Shown piece by piece: positions 15,127 to 25,239 of a DNA stretch of 64,000 nucleotides. The stretch is from Alphaproteobacteria bacterium. Lineage in GTDB: Bacteria > Pseudomonadota > Alphaproteobacteria > Sphingomonadales > Kordiimonadaceae. Numbering within the stretch: the first letter of the stretch is position 1; each line of letters opens with the position of its first letter. A model generated the notes under the pieces. It was not told the DNA's origin, did not search any database, and saw only the letters and a program-made list of their open reading frames with translations. The position numbers were made by a program, and so were the translations under genes. The DNA lies in contig JAJFIU010000089.1 in the NCBI GenBank assembly GCA_021774695.1, positions 1-64,000 of the forward strand, read 5' to 3'.

Positions 15127-15876
15127 TCATTCTGGCAGATAGTCTACCCGGTCAAAATATAGGCCGTCCGGCGGCGCATTTATACCAAGCGCACTACGGT
15201 CTTTGGCTTCAAGTGCTCTTTTCACGTCTTCAGGCAACCATTTTCCGGCGCCAACCAGCATCAGGGTACCGGTGATCGAGCGAATTTGGTGATGCAAAAA
15301 CGACCGCGCTCCAGCAAAAACATGAACTTCTGACCCTGCACGTTCAACCCGCAAATAGTCCATGGTTTTAACTGGATCTTTTGATTGGCAGTGCACATGG
15401 CGGAAGGTAGTGAAATCATGCTTGCCCACCAAATACTGGGCTGCCGCGTGCATCAGCTTTTCGTCAAGCTGCGGCTTGACATGCCACTTCAGCCCTCTGT
15501 CGAAGGTAAGCGGCGCTCGGCGATTGCAAATTTTATAAATGTAATGCCGGGCCGAAGCAGAAAAGCGCGCATCGAAACCTTCATCAACCAACTCGGCACC
15601 TACCACTGCTATTGGTTCACGGCCCAAATGATAATTGATAGCCCCCTGTACTTTGTCGCTCGAGATATCTCGCTCGGTATCAAAATGAGCCACCTGACCG
15701 TAGGCATGAACACCGGCGTCAGTGCGCCCAGATCCAGAAACGCGGATATCCTGTTCAGGGACAAACCTTTCAATCGCTTTTTCAAGCGCCTGCTGAACTG
15801 AAGGGCCATTATCCTGGCGCTGCCAGCCAACATACGGCCTGCCGTCATATTCAATTGTTAGTTTAAATCTGGACAT
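15127..15876 (-). CDS. truA: tRNA pseudouridine(38-40) synthase TruA
   Basis: 249 residues, typical length. The catalytic Asp53 is in the signature [40 protein letters not shown] is the C-terminal conserved block. It isomerises U38-40 in the tRNA anticodon stem. It is the last of the def-fmt-truA minus-strand group; its ATG overlaps the fmt stop by 1 base (TGATG), indicating translational coupling. Confidence 0.96.
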   Translation of the reverse strand: MSRFKLTIEYDGRPYVGWQRQDNGPSVQQALEKAIERFVPEQDIRVSGSGRTDAGVHAYGQVAHFDTERDISSDKVQGAINYHLGREPIAVVGAELVDEGFDARFSASARHYIYKICNRRAPLTFDRGLKWHVKPQLDEKLMHAAAQYLVGKHDFTTFRHVHCQSKDPVKTMDYLRVERAGSEVHVFAGARSFLHHQIRSITGTLMLVGAGKWLPEDVKRALEAKDRSALGINAPPDGLYFDRVDYLPE

Positions 15877-16820
15877 CAGATGTCGTCACTCAACTGCGCA
15901 CCAGTTGGCACCGGAAAACCACGCAAAAACTCTTCTCGCCCCATAGCCCCTTTGCCTGCGCGCTGCGCGGTTTCAATTTGGAACGCTTTCTGGCCGCAAG
16001 CCACCAACAATGTATCAGTTAATGTTTGCCCTGCCTTTGCTTCTGGCTTTGCTTCTGGCGCTGGCCGGTCAACTAGCGTGCCTGCCAAAATTTTAACACG
16101 CTCTCCATCAATGCTGGTCCAGGCCCCCGGAAAAGGAAACAGCCCGCGCACTTGCCGGTCGATTTGAACAGCGTTTTGTGTCCAGTCGATGCGTGCCTCT
16201 GCCTTGTTAATTTTATGTGCATAGGTAACACCCTCGACTGGCTGGGGCATCGGCAGGGCTGTACCAGAGTCCAGACCCGCAAGCTCCGTACCTATCAAGG
16301 AGGCGCCCAGGTCAGCCAGCGTGTCATGTAATTCCAAAGTCGTGGACTGGGCGGTGACCGGTACCTGCGCAGACTTGAGAACAGGCCCGGTATCGAGCCC
16401 GGCTTCCATCTGCATGATACAGACGCCGGTTACTGCGTCACCTGCCATAATCGCTCGGTGAATTGGAGCTGCACCGCGCCATCGCGGCAACAAAGACGCA
16501 TGCACGTTTATGCAGCCCAGTCGGGGCGCATCCAGTACCACTTGCGGTAAAATTTGACCGTAAGCCACCACCACGGCGCAGTCTGCACCCAGCGCAACAA
16601 GCTCTTGCTGAGTGGTCGCATCTTTCAGGCTTTTGGGTGTTCGCACCAATAGACCAAGCTCGTCAGCAACTTTATGAACGGCGCTTTTTTGCTCGCGTTT
16701 TCCGCGGCCCGCGGGGCGGGGTGGCTGAGTGTAAACAGCGAGAATATCGTGGCCTTCGCCGTGAAGCGCACGCAGGGTCGGCACAGAAAAATCAGGCGTG
16801 CCCATAAAGATCAACTTCAT
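15876..16820 (-). CDS. fmt: Methionyl-tRNA formyltransferase
   Basis: 314 residues from the ATG at 16820, which has GGGAGG 6 bases upstream; the reading frame extends upstream but without similarity. Catalytic Asn105, His107 and Asp143 are present ([17 protein letters not shown] and [11 protein letters not shown]). It formylates initiator Met-tRNA using 10-formyl-THF. It is paired with def, the deformylase that removes the formyl group, 31 bases upstream. The C-terminal tRNA-binding domain (about 207-314) has an Ala/Pro/Lys-rich loop ([13 protein letters not shown]). Confidence 0.96.
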   Translation of the reverse strand: MKLIFMGTPDFSVPTLRALHGEGHDILAVYTQPPRPAGRGKREQKSAVHKVADELGLLVRTPKSLKDATTQQELVALGADCAVVVAYGQILPQVVLDAPRLGCINVHASLLPRWRGAAPIHRAIMAGDAVTGVCIMQMEAGLDTGPVLKSAQVPVTAQSTTLELHDTLADLGASLIGTELAGLDSGTALPMPQPVEGVTYAHKINKAEARIDWTQNAVQIDRQVRGLFPFPGAWTSIDGERVKILAGTLVDRPAPEAKPEAKAGQTLTDTLLVACGQKAFQIETAQRAGKGAMGREEFLRGFPVPTGAQLSDDI

Positions 16821-16851
16821 CGCGCCCTCCCGCCAAATTGAAATTAGGTTG

Positions 16852-17370
16852 TTAGAGAACCACCGAGTCTTTTTGCGCTTTCTGAACCTTCTTAACAATC
16901 ATATTGCGCTTGAGCCTCGACAAATAGTCAATGAAAACAACGCCGTCCAGATGGTCTATTTCATGCTGAACGCATGTTGCAGTTAGCCCGTCCACCAGAG
17001 TTTCCTGCATCTCGTTATTATAGTCGAGATATTTCACCCGAACCGACGCTGGCCGTTCAATGTCAGCATAATATTCAGGAACCGACAAGCAACCCTCGCT
17101 GTATACCGAGTGCTCTTCCGATTCCCAGACCACCTCGGGGTTGACCAAAAACAGTGGAGATTTTTCATCTTCCTCTGCTGACGTATCGATCACTATCATG
17201 CGTTTTGCGACCGCAACCTGAATAGCCGCCAGGCCGATGCCAGGTGCAGCATACATTGTCTCCAGCATATCATCCAGCATTTGGCGGATATCAGAATCAA
17301 CTCTGGCCACAGGCGTTGAAATTGTTTTCAACAGCGGGTCCGGTACATTGATGATATTTAGTTTGCTCAT
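16852..17370 (-). CDS. def: Peptide deformylase
   Basis: 172 residues. All three motifs are present: GIGLAAIQV (44-52), EGCLSVP with Cys94, and QHEIDH with His136, Glu137 and His140, which bind the catalytic metal. It removes the N-formyl group from nascent proteins in the cytoplasm. First gene of def-fmt-truA. The family motif 1 is canonical (GxGLAAxQ), so this is an active-type enzyme rather than a degenerate type III deformylase. Confidence 0.97.
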   Translation of the reverse strand: MSKLNIINVPDPLLKTISTPVARVDSDIRQMLDDMLETMYAAPGIGLAAIQVAVAKRMIVIDTSAEEDEKSPLFLVNPEVVWESEEHSVYSEGCLSVPEYYADIERPASVRVKYLDYNNEMQETLVDGLTATCVQHEIDHLDGVVFIDYLSRLKRNMIVKKVQKAQKDSVVL

Positions 17371-17448
17371 TGGCTCGTTAGCTCATTCATATTGCAGGAA
17401 GGCTTTACCTATGGAGCAACGATGGCTGCGTCAAGGGTTTCGAGCAAT

Positions 17449-17784
17449 TTAGTCATCTAGAAGCGGCGCATCCAGCTGGTAGATGCCGCGCATGTCCTCT
17501 ATTTCTAAAATCCACAGATCGGCATCAAAATGCCGTTTTTTGTCAATTATTGTCTGCGCCTGCGCGTTATCAAGCACGCTGCTCAACTGCCGCCACACTC
17601 TGTTTCCGTCAAAATCGAGCGTACGCTCATAGAGAAAAATACCGCTATCGAACCGGTCCACCTTTAAAACTATGCCGCCGCGATCAGAATCGCCGCGCGC
17701 AACAACAAAGGCAGGGCAATCAAGGGAAAAACAAGTTCGGATATGCGCTTCGATCCAAAGCGATGTTTTCAGGGCGTCAATCAT
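17449..17784 (-). CDS. DUF1491 family protein
   Basis: 111 residues from the ATG at 17784; the longer upstream frame has no similarity. The sequence (SLWIEAHIRTCFSLDCPAFV, RGDSDRGGIVLKVDRF, WILEIEDMRGIYQLDAP) matches DUF1491, a small family of unknown function in Alphaproteobacteria. It often sits near PilZ or core metabolic genes but has no known role. No membrane segment or signal peptide. Confidence 0.8.
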   Translation of the reverse strand: MIDALKTSLWIEAHIRTCFSLDCPAFVVARGDSDRGGIVLKVDRFDSGIFLYERTLDFDGNRVWRQLSSVLDNAQAQTIIDKKRHFDADLWILEIEDMRGIYQLDAPLLDD

Positions 17785-17866
17785 GGGACTTCTTAGGACA
17801 TGGATGGCTACAGTGGTCAAGCTTCGCTGTCGCTCGGTGCCTTTAGCCGGTGGCAATCTGACAGGA

Positions 17867-18271
17867 TCAGAGATCAGACTCTGTGGGCTCCAGGCCCAAG
17901 GATTGCAATTGATCAATAAATAACAAGCGCACTTCCTCGGCTGGAATATTGAAGGACAGCCCAGCAGTATCATTTCGGAACCAGCGGACCGTCGCTGGAA
18001 TTTCCCCGCGGCCAGCAATAATCAACCGAACTGCCGCGCCTTCTCTTATCGGCAAGTCTAATCGTACTCGCGCACCGCCAAGGGACATGTTCCATATTTG
18101 GCACTGAAAGTCGTGCGAACCGACTATTAATTTGGCGGGCCACAGAACTGACCTGCGTCGATAGCCGCGCGCGTCGGCCGATCCGCCGATAAACTCAGGC
18201 GGACTTTGCTCACTGTCAGAGGCGCTTTCACTATCCACTTGCTGAATATTGGTCATACCGTTCGGGTCCAC
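17867..18271 (-). CDS. PilZ domain protein
   Basis: 134 residues. After a polar, Ser-rich N terminus (1-33), residues 35-120 show the PilZ fold: an arginine cluster RGYRRRSV (35-42; the RxxxR c-di-GMP-binding switch) and NMSLGGARV (61-69; the (D/N)xSxxG motif). It should bind cyclic di-GMP and relay it to motility, adhesion or polysaccharide targets. A second ATG at residue 6 is an alternative start. It is transcribed divergently from a sigma-54-dependent response regulator 169 bases away. Confidence 0.88.
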   Translation of the reverse strand: MDPNGMTNIQQVDSESASDSEQSPPEFIGGSADARGYRRRSVLWPAKLIVGSHDFQCQIWNMSLGGARVRLDLPIREGAAVRLIIAGRGEIPATVRWFRNDTAGLSFNIPAEEVRLLFIDQLQSLGLEPTESDL

Positions 18272-18440
18272 GCTTTAGGTCAAAAAAGGATCATCGAATC
18301 AAAATACAATAATCTCGTAAAGCTTTCGTCACCAACTCGATACAATTTTCATCAACGTTTATCGCAAAATGCGACGATAGCGCTTGGGGGCTGCTGCATT
18401 TTGCACTAAAGTTACGCCGCATGCGAAATTTGAGGGATAG

Positions 18441-19868
18441 ATGACAATACCGGAAGAACATATTCTCATTGTTGAGGACAGCCCAACGCTAGCGCTCACT
18501 TACCGCGAATATTTAAAGCCCCTAGGTATCCCGGCGCAAATAGCCGAAACCGGCGAGCAGGCGCTGAGTAAAATAAACGCCAACACACCTACAGTGATTT
18601 TGCTGGACCTAAAATTGCCAGATATGGACGGTATCGATATATTGAAGCAACTGAGCGCCGACAAGGTATCTTCGCGGGTAATCGTTATTACAGCGCACGG
18701 CTCAGTAACTATCGCGGTTGAAGCCATGAGGAACGGCGCATCAGACTTTTTGCTAAAACCTTTTACAGCTGAACGCTTAACAACCACGGTTAACAATGTT
18801 CTTGAGATTTCCCGTCTGTCAAACCTGGTCAAACAATATAGTGGTGGGCCGCTCAAAAAATTCGACAGGTTCATTGGCAACAGCCCGGCGATGAAGGCTG
18901 TTTACCGTATGATTGAGGACAGCGCACCCTCCAAGGCAAGCGTATTCATTATGGGGCCATCTGGAACCGGCAAGGAATTATGCGCCGAGGCAATTCATCA
19001 ACTGAGCTCGCGAAAAAACAAACGATTTGTAGCCTTAAACTGTGCTGCAATACCTGAAAATCTCATCGAAAGTGAGATTTTTGGACATGTGAAAGGTGCC
19101 TTTACTGGCGCAACATCAAACCGTGACGGCGCAGCGGTTTCTGCCGACGGCGGCACATTATTTCTTGATGAAATTTGTGAGATGCCGCTGGATATGCAAA
19201 CCAAACTGCTCAGGTTCATCCAAACCGGCCAAGTAGTGCCTGTGGGCAGCAACCAGTCGATCAATGTAGACGTTCGTTTCGTTTGCGCAACAAACCGCAC
19301 GCCCGCTCTGGAGGTCGCCGAAGGACGATTCCGCGAAGATCTTTATTACCGGCTTCATGTGGTACCAATCCATATGCCAGCGCTGAGTCAGCGTGGCGGC
19401 GACGTGCTTGAAATTGCCAAACATTTCCTAAATGTATTCTCCAGTGAAGAAGGCAAAAAGTTCAAAGGTTTTTCAGCTGATGCGCGCGAGCGACTGATAG
19501 CATATAGTTGGCCGGGCAATGTGCGGGAGCTTGGCAATGTTATTCAAAGTATAGTTGTTTTAAACGACTATGAAGAATTGTCTGCAGACATGCTTGAGCC
19601 CATGTTAGGTTCTGTGCCCGTTCGCCGACCTGGCTTTGCCGCCACCGACCCACAACAGGCGGCGGCTCCTGCGCGCAATGCCGTTGAGGAAACCAACACA
19701 GTCTATCCCTCAAACAGGGGAATAGAGCCACTTGCTGTGGTGGAAAAGCGAGTGATTGAACAGGCGATTGCACTGTCTGATGGCCGTGTGCGCAAGGCAG
19801 CTAAAGCACTTGAGGTAAATCCTTCAACGCTTTACCGAAAAATCAGCAGTTGGCAGAGTGAGCCCTAA
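18441..19868 (+). CDS. Sigma-54-dependent response regulator (NtrC/LuxO type)
   Basis: 475 residues in three domains. Receiver 7-120 with phospho-acceptor Asp56 (acidic pocket Glu12/Asp13, Thr84, Lys106). AAA+ domain about 143-370 with Walker A GPSGTGKE (172-179), GAFTGA sigma-54 contact loop (219-224) and Walker B GGTLFLDEI. Fis-type HTH near 435-470 (GRVRKAAKALEVNPSTLYRK). It should hydrolyse ATP to open sigma-54 promoters when phosphorylated. Walker A has Pro where most homologues have Glu (GESGTGKE). No sensor kinase is adjacent. Preceding PilZ gene suggests a surface-behaviour regulon, but this is context only. Confidence 0.93.
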   Translation: MTIPEEHILIVEDSPTLALTYREYLKPLGIPAQIAETGEQALSKINANTPTVILLDLKLPDMDGIDILKQLSADKVSSRVIVITAHGSVTIAVEAMRNGASDFLLKPFTAERLTTTVNNVLEISRLSNLVKQYSGGPLKKFDRFIGNSPAMKAVYRMIEDSAPSKASVFIMGPSGTGKELCAEAIHQLSSRKNKRFVALNCAAIPENLIESEIFGHVKGAFTGATSNRDGAAVSADGGTLFLDEICEMPLDMQTKLLRFIQTGQVVPVGSNQSINVDVRFVCATNRTPALEVAEGRFREDLYYRLHVVPIHMPALSQRGGDVLEIAKHFLNVFSSEEGKKFKGFSADARERLIAYSWPGNVRELGNVIQSIVVLNDYEELSADMLEPMLGSVPVRRPGFAATDPQQAAAPARNAVEETNTVYPSNRGIEPLAVVEKRVIEQAIALSDGRVRKAAKALEVNPSTLYRKISSWQSEP

Positions 19869-19886
19869 CAAACGCTGTGGGCAGCC

Positions 19887-22199
19887 TCAAAGCTGCAGCT
19901 CTTCCTGTGTTTTTATCTTTCCGCGGGTTTGTTCAAGCATATCGGCATTGGCCGCCGCAAGCGCGGCCATGTTGACAAGGTCCGTCGCTGTCGAGGTTAA
20001 CCGCGCCACTTGAATGGCGTGGCTCATCCCCAGCAACATAGGGCCAATAACTCTACCGCCGCCAAGTTCGCTTAATAATTTATAGCTAATGTTAGCCGAA
20101 TGCAGTGTGGGCATAATCAACAGGTTTGCCGGACCAGATAACCGCATGAACGGATATTTTTCCATCAAATCCCGATTAAGTGCCACATCGGCCTGCATTT
20201 CACCGTCAAACTCGAAGTCTACACCCCGCTCTTCTAAAATTGACACTGCTTCCTGAATATGCCGCGTCCGGTCTGAAGGTGGGTTACCAAAATTTGAGAA
20301 GGACAGAAAAGCCGCTCGCGGATCATGCCCCAACCGGCGAACAAAAGCAGCGGCAGCCTCGGCGATATCCGCAAGGTCGGTCGCGGACGGCAGCTCATTA
20401 ACTGTAGTATCTGCCAAAAATACAGTGCGCCCACGCATCACCATGATCGACAACCCGAACGGACGCTGGCCCGGCAACGGGTCAATAACACGCCGCATAT
20501 TTTTAAGCGCGCGCCAATAGTGTCTGGTAACACCGGTGACAACTGCGTCTGCATCACCGCTGGCCACCATACAGGCGGAAAATACGTTGCGGTCTCTTTT
20601 CACCAAGCGGGTCACGTCCCGCAGCAAAAAGCCACGCCGATTGAGCCGCTCGTAGAGCATGTCCACATAGTGGCCGCGCCGCGGGTTGTTGCTGGCGTTG
20701 GATATCTCAAAATCTTTGTCGTCCACGCCCATTTCACGCAGTTTCTCTCTAATCGGGGCTTCGTACCCGACCAACACCGGAATACCGTAGCCCGCGTTTT
20801 TAAAACCGATGGCTGCCCGCAAAACACGGTCTTCCTCAGCCTCAGCAAACACCACGCGCTTGAGAGGGCGGCGTTTCAGGTCTTCAAAAATAGTCGACAG
20901 GGTGTCCACGGTTGGGTCCAAGCGTGCCGAAAGCTCCTGTTCGTAAGCTTCCATATCGTCGATGGGCTTGCGGGCAACCCCGGTTTCCATCGCCGCACGC
21001 GCCACATGTACCGGAATTGTCCTGATCAATCTGGGGTCAAAAGGCGCCGGAATAATATAGTCCGGCCCATAATGTGGCTGTTCGCCGCCGTAAGCTGCGG
21101 CAACTTCATCCGGCACGTCCTCACGTGCCAATTGAGCCAGGGCATGAACCGCAGCAATTTTCATCTCTTCATTGATGGTGCGCGCACGCACATCCAGCGC
21201 ACCTCGAAAAATATAGGGAAACCCGAGCACATTATTGACCTGATTGGGATAATCCGACCGGCCAGTGGCGATGATAGCGTCTGGGCGAACAGCACGGACA
21301 TCTTCGGGCAAAATCTCAGGATCAGGGTTTGCCATGGCAAAAATGATCGGCTTATCAGCCATCGACGCAACCATTTCCTTGGTGATGGAGCCTGCAGCGG
21401 CCAATCCAATCACGGCATCCGCACCCTTGATAGCCTGGGTCAGGTCGCGCGCGTCCGTTTCAATCGCATGGGCAGATTTCCATTGGTTCATGCCCTTGGT
21501 GCGGCCAGCGTAGATAACGCCGGTACGGTCCACCATAGTGACATTCTCATGGGGCAAGCCCATCGCTTTGATCAGTTCGATACAGGCGATGCAGGCAGCG
21601 CCCGCGCCCACTGCAACAACCCGGGTTGTTTTGATATCGCGGCCAGTGAGATCCAGCGCATTGATGAACCCTGCGGCCGTTATAATCGCGGTGCCGTGCT
21701 GGTCATCATGGAAAACCGGAATATCCATAAGCTCGCGCAGGCGCTGCTCAATAATGAAACATTCCGGCGCACGGATATCTTCCAGATTAATGCCGCCAAA
21801 ACTAGGGCCCAGCAGCTTCACACAATTAACAAATTCATCGATATCTTCTGTATCGACCTCAAGGTCAATCGAATCGATATCCGCAAATCGTTTGAAAAGA
21901 ACCGCCTTGCCTTCCATCACCGGCTTGGATGCCTGCGCGCCAAGCGCACCCAACCCCAGTATCGCGGTACCGTTTGAAATTACAGCAACCAAATTGCCTT
22001 TGGATGTATAATCGTAAGCTGCGTCGGGGTCTGCAGCGATTGCTTTCACCGGCACTGCAACCCCTGGACTGTAGGCGAGCGACAGATCACGCTGAGTTGC
22101 CATAGGCTTGGACGGTATAATCTCCAGCTTGCCGGGCCGACCAGAGGAATGGAACCGCAGCGCCTCATCATCGGTGAATTTTGTCGGTTTGGTTGGCAT
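19887..22199 (-). CDS. maeB: NADP-dependent malic enzyme with phosphotransacetylase-like domain
   Basis: 770 residues, the full length of MaeB. Residues about 1-420 form the malic enzyme (SLAYSPGVAVPVKAIAADP, FKRFADIDSIDLEVDTED, DDQHGTAIITAAGFINAL, NAD(P)-binding VVAVGAGAACIACIEL). Residues about 430-760 form the PTA-like domain (RPLKRVVFAEAEEDRVLRAA, LAGPANLLIMPTLHSANISY-type region). It decarboxylates malate to pyruvate with NADPH; the C-terminal domain regulates through acetyl-CoA and is not thought to be catalytic. Divergent from mutS across 183 bases. Confidence 0.95.
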   Translation of the reverse strand: MPTKPTKFTDDEALRFHSSGRPGKLEIIPSKPMATQRDLSLAYSPGVAVPVKAIAADPDAAYDYTSKGNLVAVISNGTAILGLGALGAQASKPVMEGKAVLFKRFADIDSIDLEVDTEDIDEFVNCVKLLGPSFGGINLEDIRAPECFIIEQRLRELMDIPVFHDDQHGTAIITAAGFINALDLTGRDIKTTRVVAVGAGAACIACIELIKAMGLPHENVTMVDRTGVIYAGRTKGMNQWKSAHAIETDARDLTQAIKGADAVIGLAAAGSITKEMVASMADKPIIFAMANPDPEILPEDVRAVRPDAIIATGRSDYPNQVNNVLGFPYIFRGALDVRARTINEEMKIAAVHALAQLAREDVPDEVAAAYGGEQPHYGPDYIIPAPFDPRLIRTIPVHVARAAMETGVARKPIDDMEAYEQELSARLDPTVDTLSTIFEDLKRRPLKRVVFAEAEEDRVLRAAIGFKNAGYGIPVLVGYEAPIREKLREMGVDDKDFEISNASNNPRRGHYVDMLYERLNRRGFLLRDVTRLVKRDRNVFSACMVASGDADAVVTGVTRHYWRALKNMRRVIDPLPGQRPFGLSIMVMRGRTVFLADTTVNELPSATDLADIAEAAAAFVRRLGHDPRAAFLSFSNFGNPPSDRTRHIQEAVSILEERGVDFEFDGEMQADVALNRDLMEKYPFMRLSGPANLLIMPTLHSANISYKLLSELGGGRVIGPMLLGMSHAIQVARLTSTATDLVNMAALAAANADMLEQTRGKIKTQEELQL

Positions 22200-22382
22200 A
22201 CTAATTCCCTGATCTGTTTATTTCTCAGTTCTTATACTTGGCAGTCGGTGCCTGAATGCTCTAAACCAGAATACAGTAATTTTGTAAACTGAAGCGGCGC
22301 TTACTATCGCACATTGCGCTCACCAAACTAAACTGAAATTCTTGTGGATGTTTTCACAAATATTTGTTGAGGGAGTTCGGCT

Positions 22383-25178
22383 TTGGACGCCAATGCCGTA
22401 AAAAATGATGTTGCCAACGACTCTGCCAATGACATGGGCGGGGAAAGCGAAGCATCATTGCACGCTTCAAACAGTCCAGATTTGCCAAAACCTGCGGAGA
22501 ACAAATGGCTGAAAGCGCTCAAAGGACCAGGCGTTACACCGATGATGCTACAGTTTTTGGAAATAAAAGCCGCTTATCCTGATAGTCTTTTATTTTACCG
22601 AATGGGTGATTTTTACGAACTGTTTTTCGAAGATGCCGAAAAAGCCTCAACAGCCCTTGATATCACCCTGACAAAACGCGGCAAACTATCGGGCGAAGAC
22701 ATCCCTATGGCCGGCGTGCCTGTTCACGCAGCAGAAAACTATCTGGCCCGGCTGATCAAGCGAGGCTTCAAAGTTGCCGTATGCGAACAAACTGAAGACC
22801 CGGCAGCCGCCAAACGGCGCGGGGCAAAATCAGTGGTTCGCCGCGAAGTGGTTCGGCTGGTAACGCCCGGCACACTCACCGAAGACACGCTTTTGAACCC
22901 GCGCAGTCACAACTATTTGGTCGCATTGGGGCGAGCCCAAAAGGATGTGTCGCTAGCGGTTGCAGACATGTCCACTGGCGAGTTTTTTATACTTCCCACT
23001 AAAGCAGGGCGACTGGACGCTGATATTGCCCGGCTGCAACCCGGTGAAATACTGGTACCAGAGAGCGCCGCTTTGGACGAAACCATCAGCGCCGCATTAT
23101 TTGACTGGCGTACCAGTATGAGCTTGCTCGCCGACACTGTTTTTGACAGCGGCAGCGGTAAGCGCAAGCTGGAAACATTGTTTGACGTTTCAACTTTGGA
23201 CGGTTTCGGCAATTTCACTCGGGCAGACCTAGCCGCTGCAGGGGCTTTGCTGGACTATCTGGAAGATACGCAAAAAGGTACGCTGCCGAGGCTCAATCCG
23301 CCGAAGCGTTTGTCCGCGGACGGCTCGATGATGATTGATGCAGCAACTCGCCGAAGCCTTGAATTAGTGCGCACTCAAACCGGTGACACTGATGGCAGCC
23401 TGCTGGCGGTTGTCGACCGCACAATCACTGGCGCCGGGGCGCGCCTGCTGGCCAAACGCCTGTCTGCGCCACTAACCGATCCGGTTCGTATAGGCGAACG
23501 TCTTGACTGTGTGAACTTTTTCACCGATGCGCCCGCACTTCGCAGCGAGCTTCGGCTGGTGCTAAAATCTGCACCTGACATGGATCGTGCACTGATGCGG
23601 CTTTCCATGGGGCGCGGTGGGCCTCGGGACATATCGGCAATTCAAGCGGGTCTCAAAGCTACTGCAATAGCAAAGGCCCTGCTTCTTGCGCAGTCACATG
23701 CGCTCGATGAAACGCCCATGCGCATCGACGACGCCGTTGTCGATTTGAGTGACCATACAGTTTTGGTTGATGAACTTGAAAAAGCGCTGGTGGACGAGCC
23801 GCCAATGCTGACCCGCGACGGTGGTTTCATCCGCGAAAAATATAACCAGGCACTGGATGAGTTTAGGGTTCTGCGCGACCAGTCCCGGCGACTGATTGCA
23901 GCACTTGAAGGCGAATATCAACAGCTAACCTCGATCAACACGCTCAAAATCAAGCATAATAACGTGCTTGGCTATCATGTGGACCTAAATGCAAAACACG
24001 CAGAAAAAATGATGTCTGCGCCGCTCAATGAAACCTTCATCCACCGCCAAACACTGGCAAATGTGGTGCGGTTCTCCTCGGCTGAATTATCACGGTTGGC
24101 GGGGAAAATATCGGAAGCTGGCGACCGGGCGTTGGCGCTGGAGCAAGACTTGTTTGCCGGCTTGAGCGCGATGGTTCTGGACCAAGCCGGACCAATTTCA
24201 CTTGCCGCCGACGCGCTCGCCATGCTGGATACAACATCAGCCCTCGCAGTATTGGCCGAAGACAGCAACTTAACGCGCCCTGAAGTCGACGATAGCCAAT
24301 CTTTCGAAATTAAAGGCGGCAGACATTTGGTGGTTGAGGCAGCCCTTGCACGCTCCAGCAATGCCGTCTTCATTGCCAACGATTGCGCTCTTAACCCGGA
24401 TGACCGCTTGTGGCTTTTGACCGGACCTAATATGGCCGGTAAAAGCACTTTCCTGAGGCAAAATGCCCTGATCGCCATACTGGCCCAGATGGGAAGCTTT
24501 GTGCCTGCCGCACATGCACATATAGGCGTTGTAGACCGCTTGTTCAGCCGCGTCGGAGCGTCCGACGATCTGGCACATGGGCGCTCTACCTTCATGGTCG
24601 AAATGGTGGAAACCGCAGCAATCCTTAACCAAGCGGGGCCACGTTCGCTGGTTATCCTTGATGAAATCGGGCGTGGTACGGCAACTTACGACGGCTTGTC
24701 CATCGCATGGGCCGCGGTGGAGCACTTGCATAATATCAATCAATCGCGCGCCTTGTTCGCGACCCACTATCATGAATTAACCGCGCTCAAGGAAACACTG
24801 GAAGCAGTATCTTTGCGGTCCATGAAAGTCCGCGAGTGGAAAGGCGAAGTTGTCTTTTTGCACGAAGTAGCTGCAGGCGCTGCTGACCGGTCATACGGCA
24901 TCCAAGTTGCCAAACTAGCTGGTCTTCCAGCGGCAGTTGTAGCGCGCGCGCGGCAAGTGCTGGACCATTTGGAAACATCGGACAAGGGAAGCGGCGCCGA
25001 GCGATTGGTGCATGACTTACCACTCTTTCAAAACAATGCTGCCGGGACGCGAGAGCAGGCTTTGCGCACAGCAAGCGACATTGAAGACAAGCTGGACGCG
25101 ATAAATCCAGACACCCTGACGCCGAAGGAAGCGCTTGACCTACTGTACGAGCTGAAGGACCTTCAATCAGACCAATGA
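22383..25178 (+). CDS. mutS: DNA mismatch repair protein MutS
   Basis: 931 residues from a TTG start that has GAGGGAG about 8 bases upstream. After an unusual polar 45-residue N-terminal extension, the mismatch-binding motif [14 protein letters not shown] is present (Phe and Glu of the F-x-E contact), then the ATPase with Walker [30 protein letters not shown], and Walker [14 protein letters not shown]. It recognises mismatches as a dimer and recruits MutL. An ATG at 22434 is an alternative start that would remove part of the extension. It leads the mutS-glnD-murJ-trpS run. Confidence 0.97.
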   Translation: MDANAVKNDVANDSANDMGGESEASLHASNSPDLPKPAENKWLKALKGPGVTPMMLQFLEIKAAYPDSLLFYRMGDFYELFFEDAEKASTALDITLTKRGKLSGEDIPMAGVPVHAAENYLARLIKRGFKVAVCEQTEDPAAAKRRGAKSVVRREVVRLVTPGTLTEDTLLNPRSHNYLVALGRAQKDVSLAVADMSTGEFFILPTKAGRLDADIARLQPGEILVPESAALDETISAALFDWRTSMSLLADTVFDSGSGKRKLETLFDVSTLDGFGNFTRADLAAAGALLDYLEDTQKGTLPRLNPPKRLSADGSMMIDAATRRSLELVRTQTGDTDGSLLAVVDRTITGAGARLLAKRLSAPLTDPVRIGERLDCVNFFTDAPALRSELRLVLKSAPDMDRALMRLSMGRGGPRDISAIQAGLKATAIAKALLLAQSHALDETPMRIDDAVVDLSDHTVLVDELEKALVDEPPMLTRDGGFIREKYNQALDEFRVLRDQSRRLIAALEGEYQQLTSINTLKIKHNNVLGYHVDLNAKHAEKMMSAPLNETFIHRQTLANVVRFSSAELSRLAGKISEAGDRALALEQDLFAGLSAMVLDQAGPISLAADALAMLDTTSALAVLAEDSNLTRPEVDDSQSFEIKGGRHLVVEAALARSSNAVFIANDCALNPDDRLWLLTGPNMAGKSTFLRQNALIAILAQMGSFVPAAHAHIGVVDRLFSRVGASDDLAHGRSTFMVEMVETAAILNQAGPRSLVILDEIGRGTATYDGLSIAWAAVEHLHNINQSRALFATHYHELTALKETLEAVSLRSMKVREWKGEVVFLHEVAAGAADRSYGIQVAKLAGLPAAVVARARQVLDHLETSDKGSGAERLVHDLPLFQNNAAGTREQALRTASDIEDKLDAINPDTLTPKEALDLLYELKDLQSDQ

Positions 25179-25239
25179 TGCGAAACTACAATGAACAAAT
25201 CCGCTTAACCGATTCTCCACTGGAAAGCCCTAGGTTCAC

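Noticed and set aside
20325-21977. A 550-codon open frame on the plus strand.
   Set aside because: It runs antisense to maeB, which has full family signatures; the translation is low-complexity (Arg/His/Asn-rich) with no domain, so it is a coding shadow.
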